Source: Pseudomonadales bacterium
Lineage (GTDB): Bacteria > Pseudomonadota > Gammaproteobacteria > Pseudomonadales > Azotimanducaceae
Assembly: GCA_028281885.1 (NCBI GenBank)
Contig: JANQJA010000006.1
Location: forward strand, 1 to 52,967
Length of the DNA: 52,967 bases
Reading direction: 5' to 3'
Part shown: positions 43,593 to 50,845 of the stretch, piece by piece
How positions within the stretch are numbered: the first letter of the stretch is position 1
Layout: every line of letters starts with the position of its first letter
Program-made: the position numbers and the translations under genes
Notes under the pieces: generated by a model
Databases searched by the model: none
Told to the model about the DNA's origin: nothing
What the model saw: the letters and a program-made list of their open reading frames with translations, nothing else

Positions 43593-44135
43593 CTAGGCAA
43601 GGGGCAACAGGCGTTGAAGCTGCTGAACGCGTTCATCTTCCTTACCAAGGTACTCGACCAGCACACCACGAACAAAGTCGATGTCGAGCGTGCCAACGCG
43701 ACTCATTTCTTCAAGATCGGCCCAGTCCTTGGTCCGGTTAAAGAATGCCTTGAATACGGCGAGGTCCAGGCACGAAAGAAACGGAATCCTGTCGCCCGCG
43801 AATGATTCTATTCGCACCCGCTCAGACAGCTTGTCATGAAACGGTGTGCTGTTTAGAAAAAGGTCCACTGGCGTTTTTTCCCACCACACACGTACCTGCC
43901 CATCGTGTTTCAATAGCTGTCGATCCTTGCGAGTGACCTTGATGTCCGAAGGCAGGGCAGACAGTGCTGTTGCAAAGTCCGCGCTGGGGAGAAACACGTT
44001 GACGTCAATATCAATGGTGCCTCTCGCTCGTTCGGTACACCAGGCCAGCGCAAGTGCGCCGCCAAATGCGTGTGGTAGCGAGGCCTTCTCGAGTGCGTTG
44101 TGGATCGCGATGATTTTGCTAGGCAGGTGTTCCAT
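43593..44135 (-). CDS. Nucleotidyltransferase-fold protein, AbiEii-like putative toxin
   Basis: This 180-residue protein has the minimal NTase pattern HAFGGALALAWC followed by ARGTIDIDVNVF, where DID gives the metal-binding aspartates. A further conserved region is TPVDLFLNSTPFHD. This fits the AbiEii/MenT-like nucleotidyltransferases of toxin-antitoxin and abortive-infection pairs, which can modify RNA or nucleotides. It overlaps the end of the XRE regulator gene by 17 bases, so both are made from one message. Length is short for AbiEii but normal for the compact chromosomal forms. Toxicity is not shown by the sequence. Confidence 0.82.
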   Translation of the reverse strand: MEHLPSKIIAIHNALEKASLPHAFGGALALAWCTERARGTIDIDVNVFLPSADFATALSALPSDIKVTRKDRQLLKHDGQVRVWWEKTPVDLFLNSTPFHDKLSERVRIESFAGDRIPFLSCLDLAVFKAFFNRTKDWADLEEMSRVGTLDIDFVRGVLVEYLGKEDERVQQLQRLLPLA

Positions 44136-44460
44136 CGACGGGGAACCTCGGCAGGTTCAGGTGTCTGCTGGCACGGTGCGGGAACTCCGCTGCCAGCTCC
44201 AGCACGGATACCAGCTCGTCGCCGCGTGGAATGCCGTCCATTTCACGAATACGCTTGTGCAGCACGATGTCCACGGCGTTGCCGCTGGCTTCCAGAATCC
44301 GGACAAAGGTTGAGGCGGCAGGCACTTTTCTGCCTTGTTCGTAGGCGGACAGGGTCGCGTGGGAAGTACCGGCCCTTGATGCGAGTTCCCGTAGTGACAG
44401 GCCGGCTCGTTCGCGCGCCTCGCGTAGTGTCTTCGCCACCGTTGTTTCGATATTGTCCAT
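44119..44460 (-). CDS. XRE-family DNA-binding protein, putative antitoxin
   Basis: This 113-residue protein has a Cro/CI-type helix-turn-helix (about 11-62). The core segments are AGLSLRELASRAGTSHATLS and YEQGRKVPAASTFVRIL. The C-terminal tail (REMDGIPRGDELVSVLELA) probably contacts the NTase partner. The gene is first of the leftward pair and starts four bases after a perfect 28-bp palindrome, which is the expected autoregulatory operator. There is no Shine-Dalgarno sequence before the ATG other than within the palindrome, so a leaderless or occluded start is possible. Confidence 0.88.
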   Translation of the reverse strand: MDNIETTVAKTLREARERAGLSLRELASRAGTSHATLSAYEQGRKVPAASTFVRILEASGNAVDIVLHKRIREMDGIPRGDELVSVLELAAEFPHRASRHLNLPRFPVDGTPA

Positions 44461-44464
44461 GCAG

Positions 44465-44492
44465 CATATGGTATCCGATCGGATACCATATG
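44465..44492. promoter_or_regulatory. Perfect 28-bp palindrome, operator of the XRE/NTase pair
   Basis: The half-site CATATGGTATCCGA at 44465-44478 is followed directly by its exact complement to 44492, with no spacer. It sits four bases upstream of the XRE start codon and so covers the promoter or ribosome-binding region. This is the usual place for the antitoxin to bind as a dimer and repress its own operon. Confidence 0.85.
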
Positions 44493-44539
44493 TCGACCAG
44501 CGAAAGAGAGGGTCGAAGTAAAGTGCCAGAGTAACCTGG

Positions 44540-45298
44540 CTAGCGCTTGTGTTCGGGGCTGTGAAAATCAGTGTGGCATCCGGCTTCCCAGACGCCAGGT
44601 TGATTACCGTGCGCCGGTATTCCGCCTGCGTCCTTCAACAAGCGCGCCAGATGCAGGCAGTTCCATACCAGAAAGGTCGTGTTCCGATTGGTGAAATCAT
44701 TTTCCGGCCCGCCCGAACCTTCGTCCATATATGAAGGTCCCGGGCCTGCCTCGCCCATCCACCCGGCATCGGCCTGCGGCGGCACGGTGTAGCCGATGTG
44801 AGAAAGAGAAAAGAGGATGTTCATCGCGCAGTGCTTGACGCCGTCTTCGTTGCCGGTGATCAGTGTTGCGCCGACCTTGCCGTAGTCCCGGTATTGTCCC
44901 TTGTCATTGAAGTCGTGGGTGTAACCGTACATACGTTCCAGTACCCGGTTGCAGACTGAACTTTTTTCTCCGAGCCAGACAGATGTGCCAATAATCAGAA
45001 TGTCGCAGGCGTCAATCTTCGCCTGGATACCCGGCCAGTCATCTCTCTCATACCTGTCGACGCCGGTGTAGTCATGAGCGAGCCCTGCCGGGATCTCGTA
45101 GTCGACGGGACGAAGGATTTCAGTCTTGACGCCATTGGCGTTGAAGACACTTTCCGCAACCTTGAGCAGGCCTTCGGTATGCGAAAGATTCGGAGATCTG
45201 GTTAAAGTGCAGTTGAGCATCAACACACTGAGATCATCGTACTTTGCAGGTGGGTTAACACACTGGTCATGTGTGATTTTCTGAAGCTGGTCGGTCAT
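44540..45298 (-). CDS. Flavodoxin-fold NAD(P)H-dependent oxidoreductase
   Basis: This 252-residue protein contains a flavodoxin-like FMN domain: LNCTLTRSPNLSHTE (about 29-43) is the phosphate loop and GTSVWLGEKSS (about 104) the second FMN loop. Later segments (GNEDGVKHCAMNILFSLSHIG and NRNTTFLVWN) are typical of the NADPH-dependent FMN reductase/multimeric flavodoxin group. It is cytoplasmic and probably reduces quinones or flavin. GGAGG precedes the ATG. It diverges from the split YeeE transporter genes across a 203-base gap. Confidence 0.88.
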   Translation of the reverse strand: MTDQLQKITHDQCVNPPAKYDDLSVLMLNCTLTRSPNLSHTEGLLKVAESVFNANGVKTEILRPVDYEIPAGLAHDYTGVDRYERDDWPGIQAKIDACDILIIGTSVWLGEKSSVCNRVLERMYGYTHDFNDKGQYRDYGKVGATLITGNEDGVKHCAMNILFSLSHIGYTVPPQADAGWMGEAGPGPSYMDEGSGGPENDFTNRNTTFLVWNCLHLARLLKDAGGIPAHGNQPGVWEAGCHTDFHSPEHKR

Positions 45299-45501
45299 GG
45301 AGTGCCTCCGAATGTTGGTTCCGCAGTCATTGCCTTGGATATCGTGGTTATTAGAATCCTACAGGGTGGGTTATGCGCCAACCAGTGGAATCAGAAGCGT
45401 GAGAAACCCGGGGGCTACATTGGAGTGACACAGTTTGGCGGAGTAGGCTAGGTGTCCTGGAATACGCAATTTGATCCGGATTTCTGACTTCAGGGCAGGG
45501 T

Positions 45502-45906
45502 ATGACGATGATCATTGAAGCAATCGCAGGAGGCTTGCTGATTGGCCTCGCCGCATCGCTGCTGTTTCTCACCATCGGCCGCATTGCCGGTATCTCGGGT
45601 ATTGCAGCGAAGGTTGTCATGACACCGCTCGATGATTTCTGGCCGGCCTTGTTTATCATCGGGCTTGGCATCGGCGGCTGGCTTGCTGTCATCATGACTT
45701 CATACGAAGTGCCTTCGAATTCCGACATCACTTTCGCGTATTTGCTCGGTGGCATTCTGGTTGGGTTTGGTACGCGGCTTGGGTCAGGGTGCACCAGCGG
45801 CCATGGCGTTTGTGGCATGGCGCGTTTTTCGAAACGGTCAATCGTGGCGACGCTGACGTTTGTGGGTATGGGTATGATTACCGCCACAGGGATATCGTTA
45901 CTATGA
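45502..45906 (+). CDS. YeeE/YedE-family membrane protein, first half (PmpA/PmpB type)
   Basis: This 134-residue inner-membrane protein has about four hydrophobic segments and the conserved TRLGSGCTSGHGVCG motif (about 91-105) of the sulfur-transport (DUF395) family. Its cysteines probably bind sulfur-containing anions such as thiosulfate. It is half the size of full-length YeeE and is paired with the next gene, which carries the complementary half. The overlap is four bases (ATGA), so both are made together. Related pairs are linked to sulfur uptake or sulfide detoxification; the cargo here is not shown. Confidence 0.88.
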   Translation: MTMIIEAIAGGLLIGLAASLLFLTIGRIAGISGIAAKVVMTPLDDFWPALFIIGLGIGGWLAVIMTSYEVPSNSDITFAYLLGGILVGFGTRLGSGCTSGHGVCGMARFSKRSIVATLTFVGMGMITATGISLL

Positions 45907-46352
45907 AAGCGTTTTTCGGACTATTCGCAGGAACCCTTTTCGGGGCAGGTCTTGTCGTGTCGGGCATGGCAGAACCCGAGCGTGTTCTGGCATTTTTGAC
46001 ACTGTCAGGGGATTGGGAACCAGCGCTCGCTTTTGTAATGGGTAGCGCGTTGATTGTCACAGCGATCTGTTATCGACTGACGATGCGCCGAGAACACCCG
46101 CTGTTTGATGCCAGTTTTCATCTACCTGCTTCCACGGTTATTGATATTCGCCTGGTGCTGGGGTCCGCCATCTTTGGCGTGGGTTGGGGAGTTGCTGGTT
46201 ATTGTCCCGGTCCCGCGATTGTCGGCGCCATGTTGATGGACCTGCGCGCTCTCGTCTTCATTGGTGCATTTCTTGGCGGGCTGTTGCTATTCGAATTAAC
46301 GTTGAATCGCGCCGGGACTTCAGCTGTGCAATCCGGGAGCAGAGGTGTGTAA
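45903..46352 (+). CDS. YeeE/YedE-family membrane protein, second half
   Basis: This 149-residue protein has about four membrane segments and the second-half signature GWGVAGYCPGPAIVG (about 97-111), where the cysteine matches the partner site of the family. The start at 45903 overlaps the previous stop (ATGA). It would join the preceding protein to form the complete sulfur-compound channel, as in PmpA/PmpB. The C-terminus is basic and short. A natural split of one YeeE gene is a usual state of this family and not a frameshift. Confidence 0.88.
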   Translation: MKAFFGLFAGTLFGAGLVVSGMAEPERVLAFLTLSGDWEPALAFVMGSALIVTAICYRLTMRREHPLFDASFHLPASTVIDIRLVLGSAIFGVGWGVAGYCPGPAIVGAMLMDLRALVFIGAFLGGLLLFELTLNRAGTSAVQSGSRGV

Positions 46353-46478
46353 GTGGCCGTCCTGTTCAGATGAACCAGGATTGGTCATTGTGTGATCAAG
46401 GCGTTCTGCTGGGACGCCTGCTAGCCTCTGGTCAGAAATCGCTGTAATGCTGCTTTTGGTGATTGCGGCTCTTTACTC

Positions 46479-46525
46479 TGAGCCCTTTTGTTGTTTTATT
46501 GGGCGCGAAGAACAATAAGGGCTCA
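46479..46525 (+). promoter_or_regulatory. Long hairpin in the leader of the lipoprotein operon
   Basis: TGAGCCCTT (46479-46487) pairs exactly with AAGGGCTCA (46517-46525). The stem continues inward as TTGTT with AACAA (46511-46515), leaving a bulged T at 46516. The loop is about 18 bases. It ends 16 bases before the lipoprotein ATG and just before the GAGGAAAAG ribosome site. It could act as an attenuator, RNA switch, thermosensor or protein-binding site. No T-run follows, so plain termination is unlikely. Confidence 0.5.
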
Positions 46526-46541
46526 GCAGAGGAAAAGAGCC

Positions 46542-49502
46542 ATGGCTGTGCGCACCGCGCTTTTGGTTGTTTCGATTACTTTTCTTGCTTCGTGTGGTGG
46601 CGGTGGTTCCTCGGCGGGCCTGAGTTCGTCGCCAGGTACTGTTCCCGGAATCGATTCGTTGGTTGTCACCGGTGCTGCGAGCAAGAGCCCGATCATCGGC
46701 GCAACCGTTGAACTCTTTGAAATCGACGATCATGGCTTTCCCGTTTCGGCACCGGTCGCTGCCACCACCACAAACGCGAATGGTGGATTCACGGTTTCCT
46801 TGTCTACTGTCTCGGGGCCGCTGTTGGTCAAGACAAGCGGCGGTAGTTTTGTCGATGAGTCAGATCAGAATCCCGACCCCGAGCAGAGGCGAAAGATAGC
46901 TCTTTCTTCCGATGAAGGCCTGTTGTCTTTGCTGCCGCAGGGCGCGGACACGGTTGCGGTGACGCCCTATACCCATGCAATGGTCCATCGGGCCAGGTTT
47001 GATTCGTCCGGGAACTTCCTCGACGTGTTCGCTGCCGCCAATGCCCGGCTGACTGAACAAACCGGTTTCGATGTGTTTACCACCATTCCCGCCAATCCTA
47101 TCGCGCCAGCGTCCGCTGCGACCTCGGCGCAGATGCAATATGGGTTGCTGCTGGGTGCGGTTGCGAATGTGGCGAACAATGCCGCGATTCAAATGGGCCT
47201 GCCAGTACCGGACTTTGAGGTTATCCGTGGCGTCATCGACGATCTGGCCGATGGTCGGCTCGATGGCAGTTTCTTCGGCGACCCGATACAGGTTCACCTG
47301 GGTGAACGGACGGTCGAATTTCCGCGCAACATTGACTTCGACGCGGAGTTGATTCGATTTCGCAACAACAACTTTGCTGCTTTCCAGTCCACGACCGTCC
47401 CGGCCATTGACGGAGATGCCTTGTTCAATCTTCGGCCCACCGCCAATGCCGGGGAGGACCAGACGGTCCCCGCGCTTTCTGCTGTCGCACTCAGCGCGAT
47501 CGAAAGTACGGATTCCGACGGGAGCATTGAAAGTTTTAACTGGCGTCAACTCTCTGGTCCCGCCGTCACTTTGTCGGATGCTGATACTGCGTCTCCGCGC
47601 TATACCCCGTCAGCCACCCTGGCGACGTCGCAAGAGTTCGTTTTCGAACTCACGGTGACAGATGACAAGGGCGGAATCGATGTTGACACTGTCATTGTTG
47701 TTGTCGAGCCAGCCTTGCCGCAAGCTGTTTTTGCAGTTGAACTCAGGGACGAACTGGAATTTCTCGGTAACGATATAGACGGTGGTGCACGCATTGAGGT
47801 AAACCCGGACGGAACCGGGCGAATCCTGAGTGATGAAGAAGAAATCTTCACCTGGTCGGAAGCGGATGGTGTGCTGACATTTGACTTCGGCACCCAGGGG
47901 GGCTCAACCGACGAATTTACGACATTCAATGAAGAAGGTGATGAGCTCCACGTCACAGAGACCACCGAGTTCCTGGAACTTGAACTGGTTTCGTCGAATG
48001 AGGGGCGCCTTCGTATAGGGTTCCGCGACGTCGGTAACGTCCAGACCTTCAATGTAACTGAGAATGTCCTGGGGCAGGTCGAACCGTTTGAAGAATCTGG
48101 CGAAGTCATCCTGTATGACCCGCTGACTGCGTTACCGTTGCCGACAGAGCCGGGCCGGATGGTGTTGCCGACGGATGTTGGTGCTGTTCAGTCCGGCCTC
48201 ATCGACAGGGACGAACTTTTCCCGGATATTCTCACGTTCAACGTCGATGGCAGTGGTTTCGCGGACCTCAGAGGCTTGCACTTTACCTGGACGCGTGATT
48301 CAAGCGGTGTGTTATCCGTCGACTTCAGTGGTGTGGAGCGGGCCGATTACTACTTGCTCGAACAGCGAAGTAATGGGGACCTCGTTTTCGTGGATTACAC
48401 GCTGCACGATGGCACCCAGGTCAGCACCGCATATCGTTCATTTGTCGGTACTGATCAGTGGGCCGATATCGAGGTGCCAGGCCGTTTTGCCACCATTGGA
48501 CTTACCTCTGATACGGGACCGGATTTCTTCGGTGACTTTGTCTACAACATGCGACCGGACGGCACTGGTGTCGCTGAATACACATTCTTTGATGGTCCGC
48601 CCCTGTTGCCTTTCTCGGATGGCGGTCCCTTCCCGTTCCAGAGCACTGCGGGTATCTGTTGGATGATCGACACTGAAGGAAATCTGCTGACGTATCGAAC
48701 GACGGTCGGTCTTAACTCACGCGGACCACAGGTTCGCACACCGTCGGTGTCCACCTGTGAAAATCTGGTGTTTTCGGACGTCTCGTTCGGTTTCATCTGG
48801 CACCTGGTTAAGGCTGACAATGGCAAGCTCCGTCTGATCTCGGAGCAGTTTTCAAATGAGTGTGAATCGTCGGATTCATTTTGCAGCGAATTCGCAGTCA
48901 CCAATATCCGAACGGGTGTCGTCGATCACACGTCTTATTCCGGTAATCCGCCGGTGCTTGTCGGTGACTTCCCGGAGGTGTTTTCCGCGGACGGCTCGGT
49001 GGTCTTTGATGTGCTGGCGAATGACATCGAGGGGGACAGCCCGATAGTACCCGGGACGCTTCGGATACTGGGCGATGGGCCGATGTTCGGAACGACATCG
49101 ATCGATCCGGTCACGCACGAGATCACCTATACGGCGGGAGGTTCGTCCTCCGCGCAGGATTTCTTTGCTTATACCGTGAATGACGAGCAGGGCAACCAGG
49201 CGCCGGGTGGGTTTGTATTCCTGTCCTTATCGCCGATGGCGGACGCTGGTCCGTTTCGCGACCGAGGTCGGGCTGACAAGATGTTCGCGGAACGTTTGCT
49301 GGCGAGCCTGGGGGAGTATCTGCCGGCTTACCTGACCAACGTCTCTTCCATACTGATTGATTCGTGGGATACAACGACAACCAACACGGCCACAATCGGG
49401 ACGAGTAGCGGGGTCGACGTGGATTGGGCGCGGTTCTGGATGTCTGGTGTTGTTTTGGGGCGTATAACCGCCGCGCTCAGTTCTGAGTCGGGGTACCAAT
49501 AA
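46542..49502 (+). CDS. Large multidomain lipoprotein with PKD-like and cadherin-like domains
   Basis: This 986-residue protein has a lipoprotein signal (LLVVSITFLASC, lipid Cys18) followed by a Gly/Ser linker. Residues about 36-95 resemble a carboxypeptidase-regulatory-like beta sandwich (PIIGATVELFEI, TTTNANGGFTV). About 298-391 form a PKD/K319L-like domain (ANAGEDQTVP, DSDGSIESFNWRQLSGP). About 816-896 form a cadherin-like domain (VFDVLANDIEGD, FFAYTVNDEQGNQAPGG). Between these are three degenerate repeats of a beta motif with NPDGTG/NVDGSG/RPDGTG cores near residues 418, 563 and 667. The mature protein is acidic. The start at 46542 follows GAGGAAAAG and is required for the lipobox. It is probably a cell-surface protein, possibly a cargo for the SLAM-like barrel that follows with a one-base overlap. 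Its ligand is unknown. Confidence 0.85.
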   Translation: MAVRTALLVVSITFLASCGGGGSSAGLSSSPGTVPGIDSLVVTGAASKSPIIGATVELFEIDDHGFPVSAPVAATTTNANGGFTVSLSTVSGPLLVKTSGGSFVDESDQNPDPEQRRKIALSSDEGLLSLLPQGADTVAVTPYTHAMVHRARFDSSGNFLDVFAAANARLTEQTGFDVFTTIPANPIAPASAATSAQMQYGLLLGAVANVANNAAIQMGLPVPDFEVIRGVIDDLADGRLDGSFFGDPIQVHLGERTVEFPRNIDFDAELIRFRNNNFAAFQSTTVPAIDGDALFNLRPTANAGEDQTVPALSAVALSAIESTDSDGSIESFNWRQLSGPAVTLSDADTASPRYTPSATLATSQEFVFELTVTDDKGGIDVDTVIVVVEPALPQAVFAVELRDELEFLGNDIDGGARIEVNPDGTGRILSDEEEIFTWSEADGVLTFDFGTQGGSTDEFTTFNEEGDELHVTETTEFLELELVSSNEGRLRIGFRDVGNVQTFNVTENVLGQVEPFEESGEVILYDPLTALPLPTEPGRMVLPTDVGAVQSGLIDRDELFPDILTFNVDGSGFADLRGLHFTWTRDSSGVLSVDFSGVERADYYLLEQRSNGDLVFVDYTLHDGTQVSTAYRSFVGTDQWADIEVPGRFATIGLTSDTGPDFFGDFVYNMRPDGTGVAEYTFFDGPPLLPFSDGGPFPFQSTAGICWMIDTEGNLLTYRTTVGLNSRGPQVRTPSVSTCENLVFSDVSFGFIWHLVKADNGKLRLISEQFSNECESSDSFCSEFAVTNIRTGVVDHTSYSGNPPVLVGDFPEVFSADGSVVFDVLANDIEGDSPIVPGTLRILGDGPMFGTTSIDPVTHEITYTAGGSSSAQDFFAYTVNDEQGNQAPGGFVFLSLSPMADAGPFRDRGRADKMFAERLLASLGEYLPAYLTNVSSILIDSWDTTTTNTATIGTSSGVDVDWARFWMSGVVLGRITAALSSESGYQ

Positions 49503-50833
49503 TGTCGGGACAAAGGCGTGTTAATAGACTATGGCCGGCGATGTTGGCGATCCTTTGCGTGCCCGGCGAGGGTTTAGCGGCGAATGGCCAGTCGGAACGG
49601 GAAATTTTCTATGAGGAAGCGCGCCGGCTGCTTGCTTCCCAGCGTTCGGAGACGGCGTATTCGATGCTGTCTTCCCGCGAATTGGACTATGCCGGCCGGG
49701 AAGGTTTCGACTATCTCCTGGGTGTCGCCGCACTGGATAGCGGCAGGCCGGGCGAAGCCATCTTTGCCTTTCAGCGACTACTGGCGGTCAGGCCCGACTT
49801 CGCCGGTGCGCGGCTCGATTATGCGCGCGCCTATTACCAGATAGGGGATTATGAGCGGGCCCGGATTGAGTTTGAAAAGGTGCTGTCTGCCGACCCACCG
49901 GGGCAGATTCGTACTACGGTCGATACCTACCTCGCGGCAATTGCTGAGGGTGCTGCGGTGCGCGGGCCGGGCAATTTCCAGACATATTTTGACTTTGCCA
50001 GCGGATATGACAGCAACCCGGCTGCTGCGACGGACGAAGAACTGTTCCTGAATTTCAGACTGGACCCCCGCAACCTTGAGCAGTCGTCAGCTTTCGCGAT
50101 GAGTACCCTGGGCGTCGCCTGGACGAGTTCGATATCGGAAACCGCGGCATTGATGTTCAACGGCCGGCTCGATCATCGTTCGAACATGTCAGCGCATTTC
50201 GTTGACACGACCAACATCGATCTGGGTGCGGCGTGGTCCTGGATGCCGAACAGCAATACCTTTACCTTGGCGGCAAACGTATTGCACTCGGGACTGGATC
50301 AGCGATACCACCGACGCGACCTCGGTCTGACAGCCGCCTGGAGCTACCAGCTTTCGGATACATGGCAGCTCAACGCGTTCGGGCGGGCGGTCAATGTGAC
50401 ATTTGACGATGAGGCGCTTGCGGTCCGAGACAGTTTGCAAGCGATGGGCGGTCTGGGGCTCGCGGTACGCGGTACGTCGAGTGAACTCAGCCTCAGTCTG
50501 TTTGCGGGTCAGGACGATCCGGATCAGGACACGTCACCTTATACCAGCGACACAGAAGGACTCAGTCTGGGCTATAAACAGCTGATCGGCGGGGGGAGCC
50601 ACTTTTTTCTCGAAGCAAGCTATATTGAAGCTGATTTCGATGAGCCCTTCTTTGGCTTCGAACGAACCGATGACACGGTGACTGCCAGCGTTGGTTTCGT
50701 GCTGGCGAATTTCCCCGCGCCGCGATGGCAATCGACGATGCGGTTTTCCTCCACCCAGAAAGACTCCACGGTGATGCTCTACCAGTTTGATCGGCATGAG
50801 CTCTCCCTGTCTTTCCGTCGCGTGTTCCAGTAG
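49502..50833 (+). CDS. SLAM-like outer-membrane protein: TPR domain plus C-terminal beta-barrel
   Basis: This 443-residue protein has a Sec signal peptide (about 1-26) and a periplasmic TPR region (about 30-145). The TPR region includes GRPGEAIFAFQRLLAVRPDFAG and IGDYERARIEFEKVLSADP. A beta-barrel of about 290 residues (155-443) ends in LSFRRVFQ, with the late strand LYQFDRHELSLSF. Size, order and the Ser-X-Leu-Tyr-X-X-Asp-Arg pattern near the end resemble surface lipoprotein assembly modulators (SLAM/DUF560, type XI secretion), which move lipoproteins to the cell surface. The start overlaps the stop of a large lipoprotein gene by one base (TAATG). SLAM genes are often beside their cargo. A related TPR-porin with another role cannot be excluded. 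Confidence 0.75.
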   Translation: MSGQRRVNRLWPAMLAILCVPGEGLAANGQSEREIFYEEARRLLASQRSETAYSMLSSRELDYAGREGFDYLLGVAALDSGRPGEAIFAFQRLLAVRPDFAGARLDYARAYYQIGDYERARIEFEKVLSADPPGQIRTTVDTYLAAIAEGAAVRGPGNFQTYFDFASGYDSNPAAATDEELFLNFRLDPRNLEQSSAFAMSTLGVAWTSSISETAALMFNGRLDHRSNMSAHFVDTTNIDLGAAWSWMPNSNTFTLAANVLHSGLDQRYHRRDLGLTAAWSYQLSDTWQLNAFGRAVNVTFDDEALAVRDSLQAMGGLGLAVRGTSSELSLSLFAGQDDPDQDTSPYTSDTEGLSLGYKQLIGGGSHFFLEASYIEADFDEPFFGFERTDDTVTASVGFVLANFPAPRWQSTMRFSSTQKDSTVMLYQFDRHELSLSFRRVFQ

Positions 50834-50845
50834 GGGGTGGGGTCG

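Noticed and set aside
45502..46352. Frameshift in a single YeeE gene
   Set aside because: Each half has its own start, the ATGA overlap is clean, and the two-gene form is normal in PmpA/PmpB-type pairs.
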